From NCBI GenBank assembly GCA_934167695.1, contig CAKPLP010000015.1, positions 1 through 28,178 on the forward strand: a stretch of DNA of 28,178 bases, given 5' to 3'. The notes below the pieces were generated by a model. That model was given only the letters and a program-made list of their open reading frames with translations. It ran no database searches and was not told where the DNA came from. Positions 7,126 through 15,367 of the stretch are shown here, piece by piece. Every line of letters starts with the position of its first letter. Within the stretch, counting starts at the first letter, position 1. Origin of the DNA: an uncultured Bacilli bacterium (lineage in GTDB: Bacteria; Bacillota_I; Bacilli_A; RF39; UBA660). Made by a program: the position numbers and the translations under genes.

Positions 7126-7350
7126 GAAAACAAGAGCGAAAGACGGAAATATCTGAAAATTTATAGAGAGTTTCAAAGTGGTGGAAAGAAACAATGAATA
7201 AGATATTTTAGATCACTTTCAAGTGTTCTTTGTGGAAAAGACAAAGGCGTTAAACTCGCGTTAAGAGTAAAGAGTGTATAGTAATAACTATAAATTAAGG
7301 TGGTACCGCGATTCATATAATTCGTCCTTATATTTATGGTTATTTTTTTT
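7126..7350 (+). promoter_or_regulatory. T-box riboswitch, isoleucine (specifier ATC)
   Basis: The T-box sequence AGGTGGTACCGCG is at 7298-7310. Its TGGT bulge can pair with the ACCA end of an uncharged tRNA. The terminator is formed by 7284-7300 pairing with 7326-7343 (one G-U pair, one bulge) followed by T8. In Stem I, GAAAG (7138-7142) pairs with CTTTC (7216-7220), and AAATATCT pairs with AGATATTT above it. The internal loop between these helices presents ATC at 7212-7214 followed by A, an isoleucine codon. That fits the ileS gene in the operon and the tRNA-Ile(GAT) at the end of the window. Low charging of tRNA-Ile should prevent termination and raise expression of both downstream genes. 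Confidence 0.93.
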
Positions 7351-7364
7351 AAAGGAGGAAATTT

Positions 7365-8315
7365 ATGTTATTAAATGTAATAATACTAATAATTGGATTT
7401 ATTGTATTAGTAAAAGGTGCGGATTTATTTGTTGATGCAGCATCATCACTTGCTACTAACTTTCATATTTCAAAAATGTTAATTGCTCTTACAATAGTAG
7501 CATTTGGTACAAGTGCACCAGAATTTGCTGTTTCAATAAAATCAATGCTTAGTAAAAGTGGGGATATTGTTTTAGGAAATGTTATTGGAAGTAATATTTT
7601 AAATATTCTTTTAATATTAGGCGTTTCAAGTTGTATCCACACATTAACAGTAAAAAATGCAACAGTAAAAAAAGAATTACCAATTACAATATTAATATCA
7701 ACATTATTAATAGTATTATTAAGTGATAATTTATTATCAGGAGCGAAAGCTAATTCATTAACTAGATCAGATGGAGTTGTTATTGTATTATTTTTCTTAG
7801 TATTTGTATATTATCTACTAACCGTAATGAGAAATAAAATAGATGAAAAAGATGATAAACCTAAGTTTGGTATTTTAAAATCAATAATTTTCACATTAAT
7901 TGGTATAGCATGCTTAATATTGGGAAGTAATGCCGTAGTAGATTCCGCAAGTTATATTGCTAAAGCATTAGGAGTAAGCGAACGTATGATAGCACTAACT
8001 ATTATTGCTTTAGGTACAAGTTTACCAGAACTTGTAACAAGTGTTGTAGCAACAACAAAAGGTGAATATGATATTGCAATAGGAAATGTTGTAGGAAGTA
8101 ATATATTCAATATTGGTATAGTATTAGGAGTTCCATTAATTATCTTTGGATCAATAACTTCTATAACATTTAATTATATTGATTTATTTGCATTATTTAT
8201 TTCAGCATTTTTACTATTTATATTTAGTTATAATGATTACAAAATTAGTCGTAAAGAAGGCTTAACATTTTTAGTTATATTTATAATTTATTACGCTTTC
8301 GTAATAATGGGGTAA
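7365..8315 (+). CDS. CaCA-family Na+/Ca2+ exchanger-type membrane protein (YrbG-like)
   Basis: The 316-residue protein is almost entirely hydrophobic with about ten helices. It has the two inverted alpha repeats of the calcium/cation antiporter superfamily: ALTIVAFGTSAPEFAVS with GNVIGSNILNILLILG in the first half, and ALTIIALGTSLPELVTS with GNVVGSNIFNIGIVLG in the second. The acidic residue in each PE pair and the GTS motifs bind the cation in known relatives. It should exchange Ca2+ for Na+, H+ or K+ across the membrane; the exact ions are not readable. It is the first gene after the isoleucine T-box, with AAAGGAGG upstream of its ATG. It lies only a few bases before ileS and so should share its control. 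Confidence 0.9.
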   Translation: MLLNVIILIIGFIVLVKGADLFVDAASSLATNFHISKMLIALTIVAFGTSAPEFAVSIKSMLSKSGDIVLGNVIGSNILNILLILGVSSCIHTLTVKNATVKKELPITILISTLLIVLLSDNLLSGAKANSLTRSDGVVIVLFFLVFVYYLLTVMRNKIDEKDDKPKFGILKSIIFTLIGIACLILGSNAVVDSASYIAKALGVSERMIALTIIALGTSLPELVTSVVATTKGEYDIAIGNVVGSNIFNIGIVLGVPLIIFGSITSITFNYIDLFALFISAFLLFIFSYNDYKISRKEGLTFLVIFIIYYAFVIMG

Positions 8316-8330
8316 GAGAGGATGAAGTAT

Positions 8331-11300
8331 ATGAAGTTTAAAGAATTAAAAAAAGGACAAACTAGTGATATTGAAAGTGAATACAGTAAATATTGGAAAG
8401 ATAAAAATATATTTGAAAAAAGTATAACTAGGCGTGAAGGTAAAGAAAATTTTGTCTTCTACGATGGACCGATTTATGCTAATGCAAAACCGGGAATTCA
8501 CCATGTATTTGCAAAAACTATAAAAGATGCTTTTTGTAAATATAAGACAATGAATGGTTATAGAGTACTTAGAAAAATAGGTCTTGATACTCATGGTTTA
8601 CCAATCGAAGTTAACGTAGAAAAAAAGCTTGGCTTTAAATCAAAAGCAGATATTGAAAAATTTGGAGTAGAAAATTTCTGTAAAGAATGTAATAAAGAAA
8701 CAGCATCAAATATTGATGAAGTTAAAAAGGTAACTGACATGATGGGGCAATTCATTGATTGTGATCATCCATATGTTACATGTGAGAATGAATATATTGA
8801 AACAGAATGGTGGATAATCAAAGAAATGGATAAAAAAGGACTTATCTATCATGGAAATAAAGTTTTACCATACTGTCCAAGATGTGGTACTGAATTAAGT
8901 TCAAATGAAGTTGCTCAAGGCTATCAAGAAGATTCAGTAAATACAGTTATCGTTCCATTTAAGAAAAAAGATGAAGATGTATATTTCTTAGTTTGGACAA
9001 CAACACCATGGACTTTAATGGCAAACTTAGCACTATGTGTAAATCCAGATCTAACTTATATAAAAGTTGATTCTCAAGGTTATAAATTCATAGTAGCAGA
9101 AAGTTTAAAAGATAAAGTTGTAGGAGAAGAAGCAAAAGTACTTGAAACATATAAAGGAACAGACTTAGTAGGAATAGAATATGAACAATTACTTCCGTTT
9201 GTAAAAGTAGAAGGAAAAGCATTCCAAGTACTTGCAGATAATTATGTAACTGCAGAAGATGGTACAGGAATTGTACACATCGCTCCAGCTTATGGTGAAG
9301 ATGATAATAGAGTATCTCGTGAAAACGGAATTACATTTATAAATCCAGTAGGAAAAGATGGATGTTATACAGAAGGTCCTTGGAAAGGTCGTTTAGTAAC
9401 AGATAAAGAACTAGAAATTGATATAATTAAATACTTAAAGAGCGAAGATAAATTATTTAAAAAGATTAAATTAACGCATGACTATCCACATTGCTGGAGA
9501 TGTAAACAACCATTAATCTATTATGCAAAACCAGCTTGGTATGTAAAAACAACAGCATATAAAGATAAAATTATTGAAGCCAATAAAAAAGTAAATTGGT
9601 TCCCAGAATTTGTTGGAACAAAACGTTTCGCAAACTGGTTAGAAAACATGGTTGATTGGGGAATTTCAAGAAATAGATATTGGGGATGTCCAATGCCTAT
9701 TTGGGAATGTTCTTGTGGACATCGTGAAGTAATAGGTTCACTTGATGAATTACAAGAAAAATTAGTAGAAGATATTGATGTAAGAAAAGTAGAATTACAT
9801 AGACCTTACGTTGATGACCTACACTTAGAGTGTCCTGAGTGTCACAAAGAAATGACTCGTGTAAAAGATGTATTAGATGTATGGTTTGATAGTGGTTCAA
9901 TGCCTTATGCACAATGGCATTATCCATTCGAAAACCAAGATAAATTTAAAGACCAATTCCCAGCAGACTTCATAGCTGAAGGAGTAGACCAAACAAGAGG
10001 TTGGTTCTATGTATTACTAGTAATTTCAACAATTATCTCAGGAGAATCAAGTTTTAAAAATGTAGTTGTAAATGATATGATGTTAGATGAATTTGGAAAG
10101 AAAATGTCAAAATCAGTTGGAAACATAATTGATCCAATTCAAATCATGACAGAATATGGAGCAGATACAATAAGATTCTATATGGCGTACGTTTCACCTG
10201 TATGGACTCCATTAAGATTCAGTGTAACAGGAGTAAAAGAAGTATATTCTAAATATACATCAACTATGAAAAACTTATATTCATTCTTTGAAATGTATGC
10301 AAATGCAGATAATATTGATCCTAGAGAATATTATATAGAAGTAGAAGACAGAGAACTAATTGATAAATGGCTAATCTCTAAATTAAATAAATTAGTTAAA
10401 AATGTAACAGACGCATATGAAGAATATGATTTAAATAAGGTTGCTAAATTAATAGTACCATTCTTAAACGATGACTTCTCAAACTGGTATATTAGAAGTA
10501 ACAGAAGAAGATTCTGGGATTCAGAACTTACAGAAAGTAAAAAAGCAGTATATCTAACAACATATGAGGCACTACTTACTTTGTGTAAATTATGTGCACC
10601 ACTTACACCATTCTTAACGGAAGAAATTTATACTAAACTTACAAATGAAGAATCAGTTCATTTAAGCGATTTCCCAACTCCAAATATGAATCTTATCAAT
10701 GAAAAAGCTGAAGAGAGAATGGACTTGATAAGAGATGTTTGTTCACTAGGAAGATTTGCCAGAGAAGAAGTAAATATAAAAGTAAGACAGCCAATTAGTA
10801 AATTAATGTTACCAAAGAGTGATGAAATAACTATAGGAGATTTACTACCAGTAATTAAAGAAGAATTAAATGTAAAAGAAGTAGAATTCAAAGAAGATAT
10901 GACTGAATACTTAGAATATGTTGTAAAACCAAACTTCAAAGTATTAGGTAAAACTCTAGGACCAAAAATTAAAGAATTACAAGAAGTTATCTCTAAATTA
11001 ACAAGTAATGAAATAAGTGAAATTTCAGAAAAGGGACTTACAGTAAAACTTGCAGGAGAAGACTTTGAATTAAATAGTGAAAATACTTTAATTTCTATTA
11101 GACAAAAAGAAGGATATGCATCAACTAGTAACAATAGAACAATAGTAGTATTAGATACAGAATTAACAGAAGATTTAATTCTAGAAGGTCTTGCTCGTGA
11201 ATTCGTAAGAAAAGTACAATCTTTAAGAAAAGATGCTGACTTTATAATAACTGATCACATAAACATCAGCTATGAAGGTGATAATGATATAGATAAAATG

Positions 11301-11429
11301 ATAGAACTATATAAAGATTATATCAGTGGTGAAACTCTAGCATTAAATATTACTAAAAAAGAAAATCTAAAAGAAGAGTATGACCTAAATAATCATAAAT
11401 GTAAAATTGAAATTGAAAGAAAAAACTAA
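8331..11429 (+). CDS. ileS: Isoleucyl-tRNA synthetase, type 2 with GIHH signature
   Basis: The 1032-residue enzyme charges tRNA-Ile with isoleucine. Its length and wording (LDTHGLPIEVNVEKKLG, PYCPRCGTELSS, VDWGISRNRYWGCPMP) place it in the longer IleRS2 group, not the roughly 920-residue Bacillus IleRS1. KMSKS is intact at 591-595. The other class I signature, normally HIGH, reads G55-I-H-H58 (8493-8504): first and third positions are swapped. The editing domain includes TTPWTLMANLAL and a GTGIVHIAPAYGEDD segment; cysteine pairs suggest zinc sites (CPRCG, CSCGH, CPECH). ATG 8331 is chosen over ATG 8322 because the GAGAGG ribosome binding site directly abuts 8322 but is at proper distance from 8331. 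The operon is under an isoleucine T-box. Confidence 0.95.
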   Translation: MKFKELKKGQTSDIESEYSKYWKDKNIFEKSITRREGKENFVFYDGPIYANAKPGIHHVFAKTIKDAFCKYKTMNGYRVLRKIGLDTHGLPIEVNVEKKLGFKSKADIEKFGVENFCKECNKETASNIDEVKKVTDMMGQFIDCDHPYVTCENEYIETEWWIIKEMDKKGLIYHGNKVLPYCPRCGTELSSNEVAQGYQEDSVNTVIVPFKKKDEDVYFLVWTTTPWTLMANLALCVNPDLTYIKVDSQGYKFIVAESLKDKVVGEEAKVLETYKGTDLVGIEYEQLLPFVKVEGKAFQVLADNYVTAEDGTGIVHIAPAYGEDDNRVSRENGITFINPVGKDGCYTEGPWKGRLVTDKELEIDIIKYLKSEDKLFKKIKLTHDYPHCWRCKQPLIYYAKPAWYVKTTAYKDKIIEANKKVNWFPEFVGTKRFANWLENMVDWGISRNRYWGCPMPIWECSCGHREVIGSLDELQEKLVEDIDVRKVELHRPYVDDLHLECPECHKEMTRVKDVLDVWFDSGSMPYAQWHYPFENQDKFKDQFPADFIAEGVDQTRGWFYVLLVISTIISGESSFKNVVVNDMMLDEFGKKMSKSVGNIIDPIQIMTEYGADTIRFYMAYVSPVWTPLRFSVTGVKEVYSKYTSTMKNLYSFFEMYANADNIDPREYYIEVEDRELIDKWLISKLNKLVKNVTDAYEEYDLNKVAKLIVPFLNDDFSNWYIRSNRRRFWDSELTESKKAVYLTTYEALLTLCKLCAPLTPFLTEEIYTKLTNEESVHLSDFPTPNMNLINEKAEERMDLIRDVCSLGRFAREEVNIKVRQPISKLMLPKSDEITIGDLLPVIKEELNVKEVEFKEDMTEYLEYVVKPNFKVLGKTLGPKIKELQEVISKLTSNEISEISEKGLTVKLAGEDFELNSENTLISIRQKEGYASTSNNRTIVVLDTELTEDLILEGLAREFVRKVQSLRKDADFIITDHINISYEGDNDIDKMIELYKDYISGETLALNITKKENLKEEYDLNNHKCKIEIERKN

Positions 11430-11442
11430 TAATATATAATTA

Positions 11443-11476
11443 AAAAATAAGGAAAGCAACTCTTTCTTTATTTTTT
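11443..11476 (+). terminator. Terminator of the ileS operon
   Basis: A 14-bp stem with one G-U pair (11443-11456 with 11462-11475) and a five-base loop ends in a T-rich run. Confidence 0.85.
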
Positions 11477-11515
11477 ATTGGAATTATAGTAATATATAGT
11501 TACGGAAGTGAGATT

Positions 11516-12364
11516 ATGAAATTACTTATAAAACCAAATAGTTATACAGAAGAGTTTACAAACTGTGATGGCTTAATTTTACCATTAAAAAATTACTCAG
11601 TAGATTATGAAACTTATTTTACATTAAATGAAATAAAAACAATAAGAAATACATTTAAAAAAGAAATTTTTGTAGTAATTAATAAAATGATTTTTAATAA
11701 TGAAATAGAAAAAATATCAATTATATTAAAAGAATTAGATTCCCTTAATATAACTGGAATATTCTTTTATGATTTAGCAATATTACAATTAAAACAAGAT
11801 TTAAATCTAAAAATAGATTTAGTATGGAATGCCACTCATATGACTACAAATTATAAAACATGTGATTATTATCATGAACAAGGTGTTAAATATGCCTATT
11901 TGTCAAACGAAATAACATTAAAAGAAACTTTGGAAATAAAAGAAAAATCCCAAATAATACCAATGTTCACATTAATAGCATATCCCCCTGTTGCAATGAG
12001 CAGACGACATTTAATAACAAATTACAATAAAATGCATAATTTAGAGAATAATGATTACTTAGAAATAGAAGAAAAAGTCACAAAAGAAAAATATAAGGTA
12101 TTTGAAAACATTAATGGTACAACATTTAAATATAGTAAAGTTTTAAATAATACAGAAGCCCTTGAACAGTTAGTAAAAGTAGATTTTCCCTACTTAATAT
12201 TAATTGAAGATGGAATTGAACATAAAGTATTTATAAATATATTAAATATTATAAATAATTATTTAACAACAAACTCCTCTTTAAAAGAAATATCTGATTT
12301 AATAGGAAATAATACAGGCTTTTTGAATAAAGAAACAATATATAAGGTGAAAAAAAATGGATAA
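11516..12364 (+). CDS. trhP1: U32-family tRNA hydroxylation protein TrhP1 (YrrN-like)
   Basis: This 282-residue protein is the shorter member of a U32 pair. It has the TIM-barrel-like start of the family (KPNSYTEEF, CDGLILPL), the WNATHMTTNY segment, and the FTLIAYPPVAMSRRHLITNY stretch that corresponds to the SRR motif of B. subtilis YrrN. It lacks the cysteine-rich U32 signature, which is carried by its partner. In Bacillus the two proteins together hydroxylate U34 of certain tRNAs using a prephenate-derived step; despite the old name they are not peptidases. The gene overlaps trhP2 by eight bases. A GGAAGTGAG site precedes the start. Confidence 0.87.
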   Translation: MKLLIKPNSYTEEFTNCDGLILPLKNYSVDYETYFTLNEIKTIRNTFKKEIFVVINKMIFNNEIEKISIILKELDSLNITGIFFYDLAILQLKQDLNLKIDLVWNATHMTTNYKTCDYYHEQGVKYAYLSNEITLKETLEIKEKSQIIPMFTLIAYPPVAMSRRHLITNYNKMHNLENNDYLEIEEKVTKEKYKVFENINGTTFKYSKVLNNTEALEQLVKVDFPYLILIEDGIEHKVFINILNIINNYLTTNSSLKEISDLIGNNTGFLNKETIYKVKKNG

Positions 12365-13553
12365 GATAGAATTATTAGCTCCCGCAGGAGATTTAGAAAG
12401 ATTAAAAATTAATTTATTATATGGAGCAGATGCTGTTTATTTAGGAGGACAAAAATATAGTCTAAGAGCAAATGCTACAAACTTTACAATGGATCAATTA
12501 AAAGAAGGATGTTCCTTTGCCCATAAACTAGGAAAAAAAGTCTATTTAACTTTAAATATTGTTTTTCATAATGTAGACATGAATGGTGTTGAAGAGTATA
12601 TAAAAGAATGCGTAGATATGGGAGTAGATGCTTTTATAGTAAGTGATCCATTCATAATAAGTCACATTAAAGAAAACTACCCAGATAAAGAAGTTCATCT
12701 TTCAACTCAAAATTCAACTACTAACTATAAGGCTGTTGAATACTTTAAAAATCAAGGTGTAGATAGAGTTGTATTAGCCCGTGAATTATCAAAAGATGAA
12801 ATAAAAAAAATAATAGACAAAACAAAAATAGATACAGAAGTATTTATTCATGGAGCAATGTGTACCTGTTTTTCTGGTAGATGTGCATTATCAAATTATG
12901 TAACCAATAGAGATGCCAATAGAGGAGGATGTGCTCAGGTATGTCGATTTAGTTTTAAAACAAATAATGAAGCAGACTTTACTTTAGCAACAAAGGACTT
13001 AAATTTAGCAATGTATATTAAAGATCTAATTGAAATAGGAGTAAAAAGTTTAAAAGTAGAAGGTAGAATGCGTTCTATTTACTACCTTACAACAGTTATA
13101 GGATCATATAGAAAGATAATAGATAATTATTATAATAATACTTTAACAGATGAAGTTTTAAATAAAGAAATGAAAGTATTAGAAAAAGTTGCCAATAGAG
13201 AAACCTCAACCCAATACTTTACTCACGAAGCAGATTATACAGATCAATATTATACAGGAAGACAAGAAATATCAAATCAAGACTATTTAGGACAAGTAAT
13301 AGAATATGATAAAAAAGAAAAATTAATAAAAATATATGAAAGAAATTATTTTAAAGTAGGGGATGTTGCCGAGTTATTTACACCTAATGGAGATACTATA
13401 AGATTTACTATTAAAAAATTATTTAATGAAAATAAAGAAGAAATAGAAATCGCAAGACATCCTGATGATATTTATTATATTTACTTAGATACAGAAATTA
13501 AAATAGAAAAATATTCTATGATACGACTAATAGAAAAGAAAAATAGTAATTAG
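12357..13553 (+). CDS. trhP2: U32-family tRNA hydroxylation protein TrhP2 (YrrO-like)
   Basis: The 398-residue protein opens with ELLAPAGDLERLKINLLYGADAVYLGG, the typical U32 start, and carries the signature EVFIHGAMCTCFSGRCALS. Cysteines C169, C176, C192 and C196 are placed as iron-sulfur ligands in the family. A C-terminal U32 domain follows (about 310-390). With TrhP1 it should form 5-hydroxyuridine at the wobble position of tRNAs. Its start lies in the last codons of trhP1 (eight-base overlap). The gene order trhP1-trhP2-(one gene)-greA parallels yrrN-yrrO-udk-greA of B. subtilis, which strengthens the assignment. Confidence 0.92.
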   Translation: MDKIELLAPAGDLERLKINLLYGADAVYLGGQKYSLRANATNFTMDQLKEGCSFAHKLGKKVYLTLNIVFHNVDMNGVEEYIKECVDMGVDAFIVSDPFIISHIKENYPDKEVHLSTQNSTTNYKAVEYFKNQGVDRVVLARELSKDEIKKIIDKTKIDTEVFIHGAMCTCFSGRCALSNYVTNRDANRGGCAQVCRFSFKTNNEADFTLATKDLNLAMYIKDLIEIGVKSLKVEGRMRSIYYLTTVIGSYRKIIDNYYNNTLTDEVLNKEMKVLEKVANRETSTQYFTHEADYTDQYYTGRQEISNQDYLGQVIEYDKKEKLIKIYERNYFKVGDVAELFTPNGDTIRFTIKKLFNENKEEIEIARHPDDIYYIYLDTEIKIEKYSMIRLIEKKNSN

Positions 13554-13598
13554 TAGTATTTAAAAATAAAAATATATTATTGAATAGGAAGTAGTAAT

Positions 13599-14729
13599 AT
13601 GAAATTACAAAACATAGAACAAGCCAAAAAGAATTTTTTATTAATTGATAATAATTTATGTGAATATGCTACAAAATCATTAGAAGCATATCGCTTAAAT
13701 AAGCAAGAAAACGATTTAAGAACACCATTTTTTAGAGATGTAGATCGCATAATTCATGCACTATCATATACTAGATATAGCGATAAAACACAAGTATATT
13801 CTTTTAAAGAAAATGATCATATTTCCAAAAGAATGGTTCATGTACAACTAGTAAGTAAAATAGCTCGTACAATAGGAAGAGCTTTAAGACTAAATACGGA
13901 TTTAATAGAGGCCATTGCCTTAGGTCATGATATTGGTCATGCTCCATTAGGACACTTTGGAGAATCAGTTTTAAATGAAATTTCCCTAAGAGAAATTAAT
14001 CAATACTTTGCCCACAACATTCAGGGTGTAAGACATTATATGTATGTTGAAAATAATGGTAAAGGTCTAAATTTAAGTGTTCAAGTATTAGATGGAATAA
14101 TGTGTCATAATGGTGAATTACTAAATCCAATATATAAACCAATGCAAAAGGATAAAGAAGAATTTCTAAGAGAATATAAAGAAAGTTACACAAACTTAGA
14201 ACAAACAAAAAAATATTCTCCTATGACATTAGAAGGATGTGTAGTAAGAATTTCAGATATTATTGCGTACATAGGTAGAGATATAGAAGACTCTATAAAT
14301 TTAGACTTATTTGAAAGAAAAGATCTACCAGAAGAAATAACATCAGTTTTAGGAAGTACTAATAGAGAAATTATAAATACTATTACAACCAATATCATAG
14401 AAGAAAGTCTTGATAAACCATATATAAAAATGAGTGAAAAAGTATTTAATGCTCTAACAAAATTAAAACAATTTAATTACCAAAATATCTATAGTAAATC
14501 AATGTCTGATAAAGAAAGAGAATATTATAAGAATGGAATGAATAAGTTATATAAATATTATTTAACAGCAATAAAAGAAAAAAACAAATCTAATATAATT
14601 TATTGTATATTCTTAAATAATCAAGATATAAAATACTTAGAAAATACATCAGATGAAAGAAAAGTATTGGATTTTATTGCAGGTATGACAGATGAGCTGC
14701 TTTTAAGTGAAATTGCAAAAATAAGATAA
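13599..14729 (+). CDS. HD-domain dNTP triphosphohydrolase (Dgt/SAMHD-like)
   Basis: The 376-residue protein shows the dNTPase pattern: FRDVDRIIHALSYTRYSDKTQVY near the N-terminus, then H81, the H110-D111 pair in LGHDIGHAPLGHFGE, and D220 in SDIIAYIGRDIED. These four residues bind the metal in HD phosphohydrolases. The likely reaction is hydrolysis of a dNTP to a deoxynucleoside and triphosphate, helping to balance precursor pools; the preferred base cannot be told. It sits 45 bases after trhP2 without a terminator, so it is probably co-transcribed with it, and in the position that udk holds in B. subtilis. Confidence 0.88.
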   Translation: MKLQNIEQAKKNFLLIDNNLCEYATKSLEAYRLNKQENDLRTPFFRDVDRIIHALSYTRYSDKTQVYSFKENDHISKRMVHVQLVSKIARTIGRALRLNTDLIEAIALGHDIGHAPLGHFGESVLNEISLREINQYFAHNIQGVRHYMYVENNGKGLNLSVQVLDGIMCHNGELLNPIYKPMQKDKEEFLREYKESYTNLEQTKKYSPMTLEGCVVRISDIIAYIGRDIEDSINLDLFERKDLPEEITSVLGSTNREIINTITTNIIEESLDKPYIKMSEKVFNALTKLKQFNYQNIYSKSMSDKEREYYKNGMNKLYKYYLTAIKEKNKSNIIYCIFLNNQDIKYLENTSDERKVLDFIAGMTDELLLSEIAKIR

Positions 14730-14734
14730 AATTC

Positions 14735-14763
14735 TTGATTTTTTCTTAAATTTGTAGTATAAT
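14735..14763 (+). promoter_or_regulatory. Promoter of greA
   Basis: TTGATT (14735-14740) and a perfect TATAAT (14758-14763) are 17 bp apart, about 50 bases before the greA start. A small imperfect inverted repeat (14771-14790) lies in the leader. Confidence 0.85.
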
Positions 14764-14813
14764 TAGTAACGTTATGTTATATAACCATAAAAAAATAATT
14801 AGAGGTGAAAAAA

Positions 14814-15284
14814 ATGGGAAACAAGAATACTGTTTATCTAACACAAGAGGGATTAGACGAATTAAAAGCAGAATTAGACAACTTAATTAATGTAAGACGT
14901 CCCGAGAATATTCAATCAATTAAAGAAGCCAGAAGTTTAGGTGATTTATCAGAAAATGCTGATTATGATGCAGCCAAAAATGAACAAGCACAAATTGAAG
15001 GCAGAATAAAAACTATTGAAAAAATGTTAGAGAACGTTTCTATAATTACAGATATTCCAAAGGATGTAGTAGGTTTGGGCAGTACTGTTTCTATTAAATA
15101 TATAGAAGATGAAGAAACTGATGAATATAAAATAGTAGGAAGTCAAGAAGCAGATCCTTTTGAAAGTAAAATTTCAAACGAATCTCCAATCGCTAAAGCT
15201 ATTTTAAATCATAAAGTAGGAGATATTGTAACAGTAGAATCTCCTAACGGTTCATACGAAGTAGAAATAACTGAAATAAAATAA
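14814..15284 (+). CDS. greA: Transcription elongation factor GreA
   Basis: The 156-residue protein has the usual GreA length. The N-terminal coiled coil (about 8-76) includes the tip acidic residues in RSLGDLSENADYDAAKNEQ, which reach the RNA polymerase active site and trigger cleavage of backtracked RNA. The C-terminal globular domain (about 80-156) ends in NGSYEVEITEI. ATG 14814 is the start; an in-frame GTG at 14805 is part of the AGAGGTGA ribosome binding site and is rejected. It has its own promoter and terminator, and can therefore be expressed apart from the trhP operon upstream. Confidence 0.96.
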   Translation: MGNKNTVYLTQEGLDELKAELDNLINVRRPENIQSIKEARSLGDLSENADYDAAKNEQAQIEGRIKTIEKMLENVSIITDIPKDVVGLGSTVSIKYIEDEETDEYKIVGSQEADPFESKISNESPIAKAILNHKVGDIVTVESPNGSYEVEITEIK

Positions 15285-15302
15285 AAAACATGTCAAAATA
15301 AA

Positions 15303-15334
15303 GGGTATCTTTCTAATTGAAAGATACTCTTTTA
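15303..15334 (+). terminator. Terminator of greA
   Basis: An 11-bp stem with one G-U pair (15303-15313 with 15319-15329) and a five-base loop is followed by TCTTTTAA. An in-frame TTG at 15317 for the next gene would fall inside this hairpin. Confidence 0.85.
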
Positions 15335-15367
15335 ATATGTATAATTAACTTAAAATATGGAGAAATT

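Noticed and set aside
10658..11134. 158-codon open frame on the - strand inside ileS
   Set aside because: It is the shadow of a strongly conserved gene, has no ribosome binding site and its product looks like composition noise. The other antisense frames inside genes were dropped for the same reason.
11516..13553. Collagenase-type U32 peptidases
   Set aside because: The pair with its overlap and greA neighbourhood matches the TrhP1/TrhP2 tRNA hydroxylation proteins; the peptidase name is historical.
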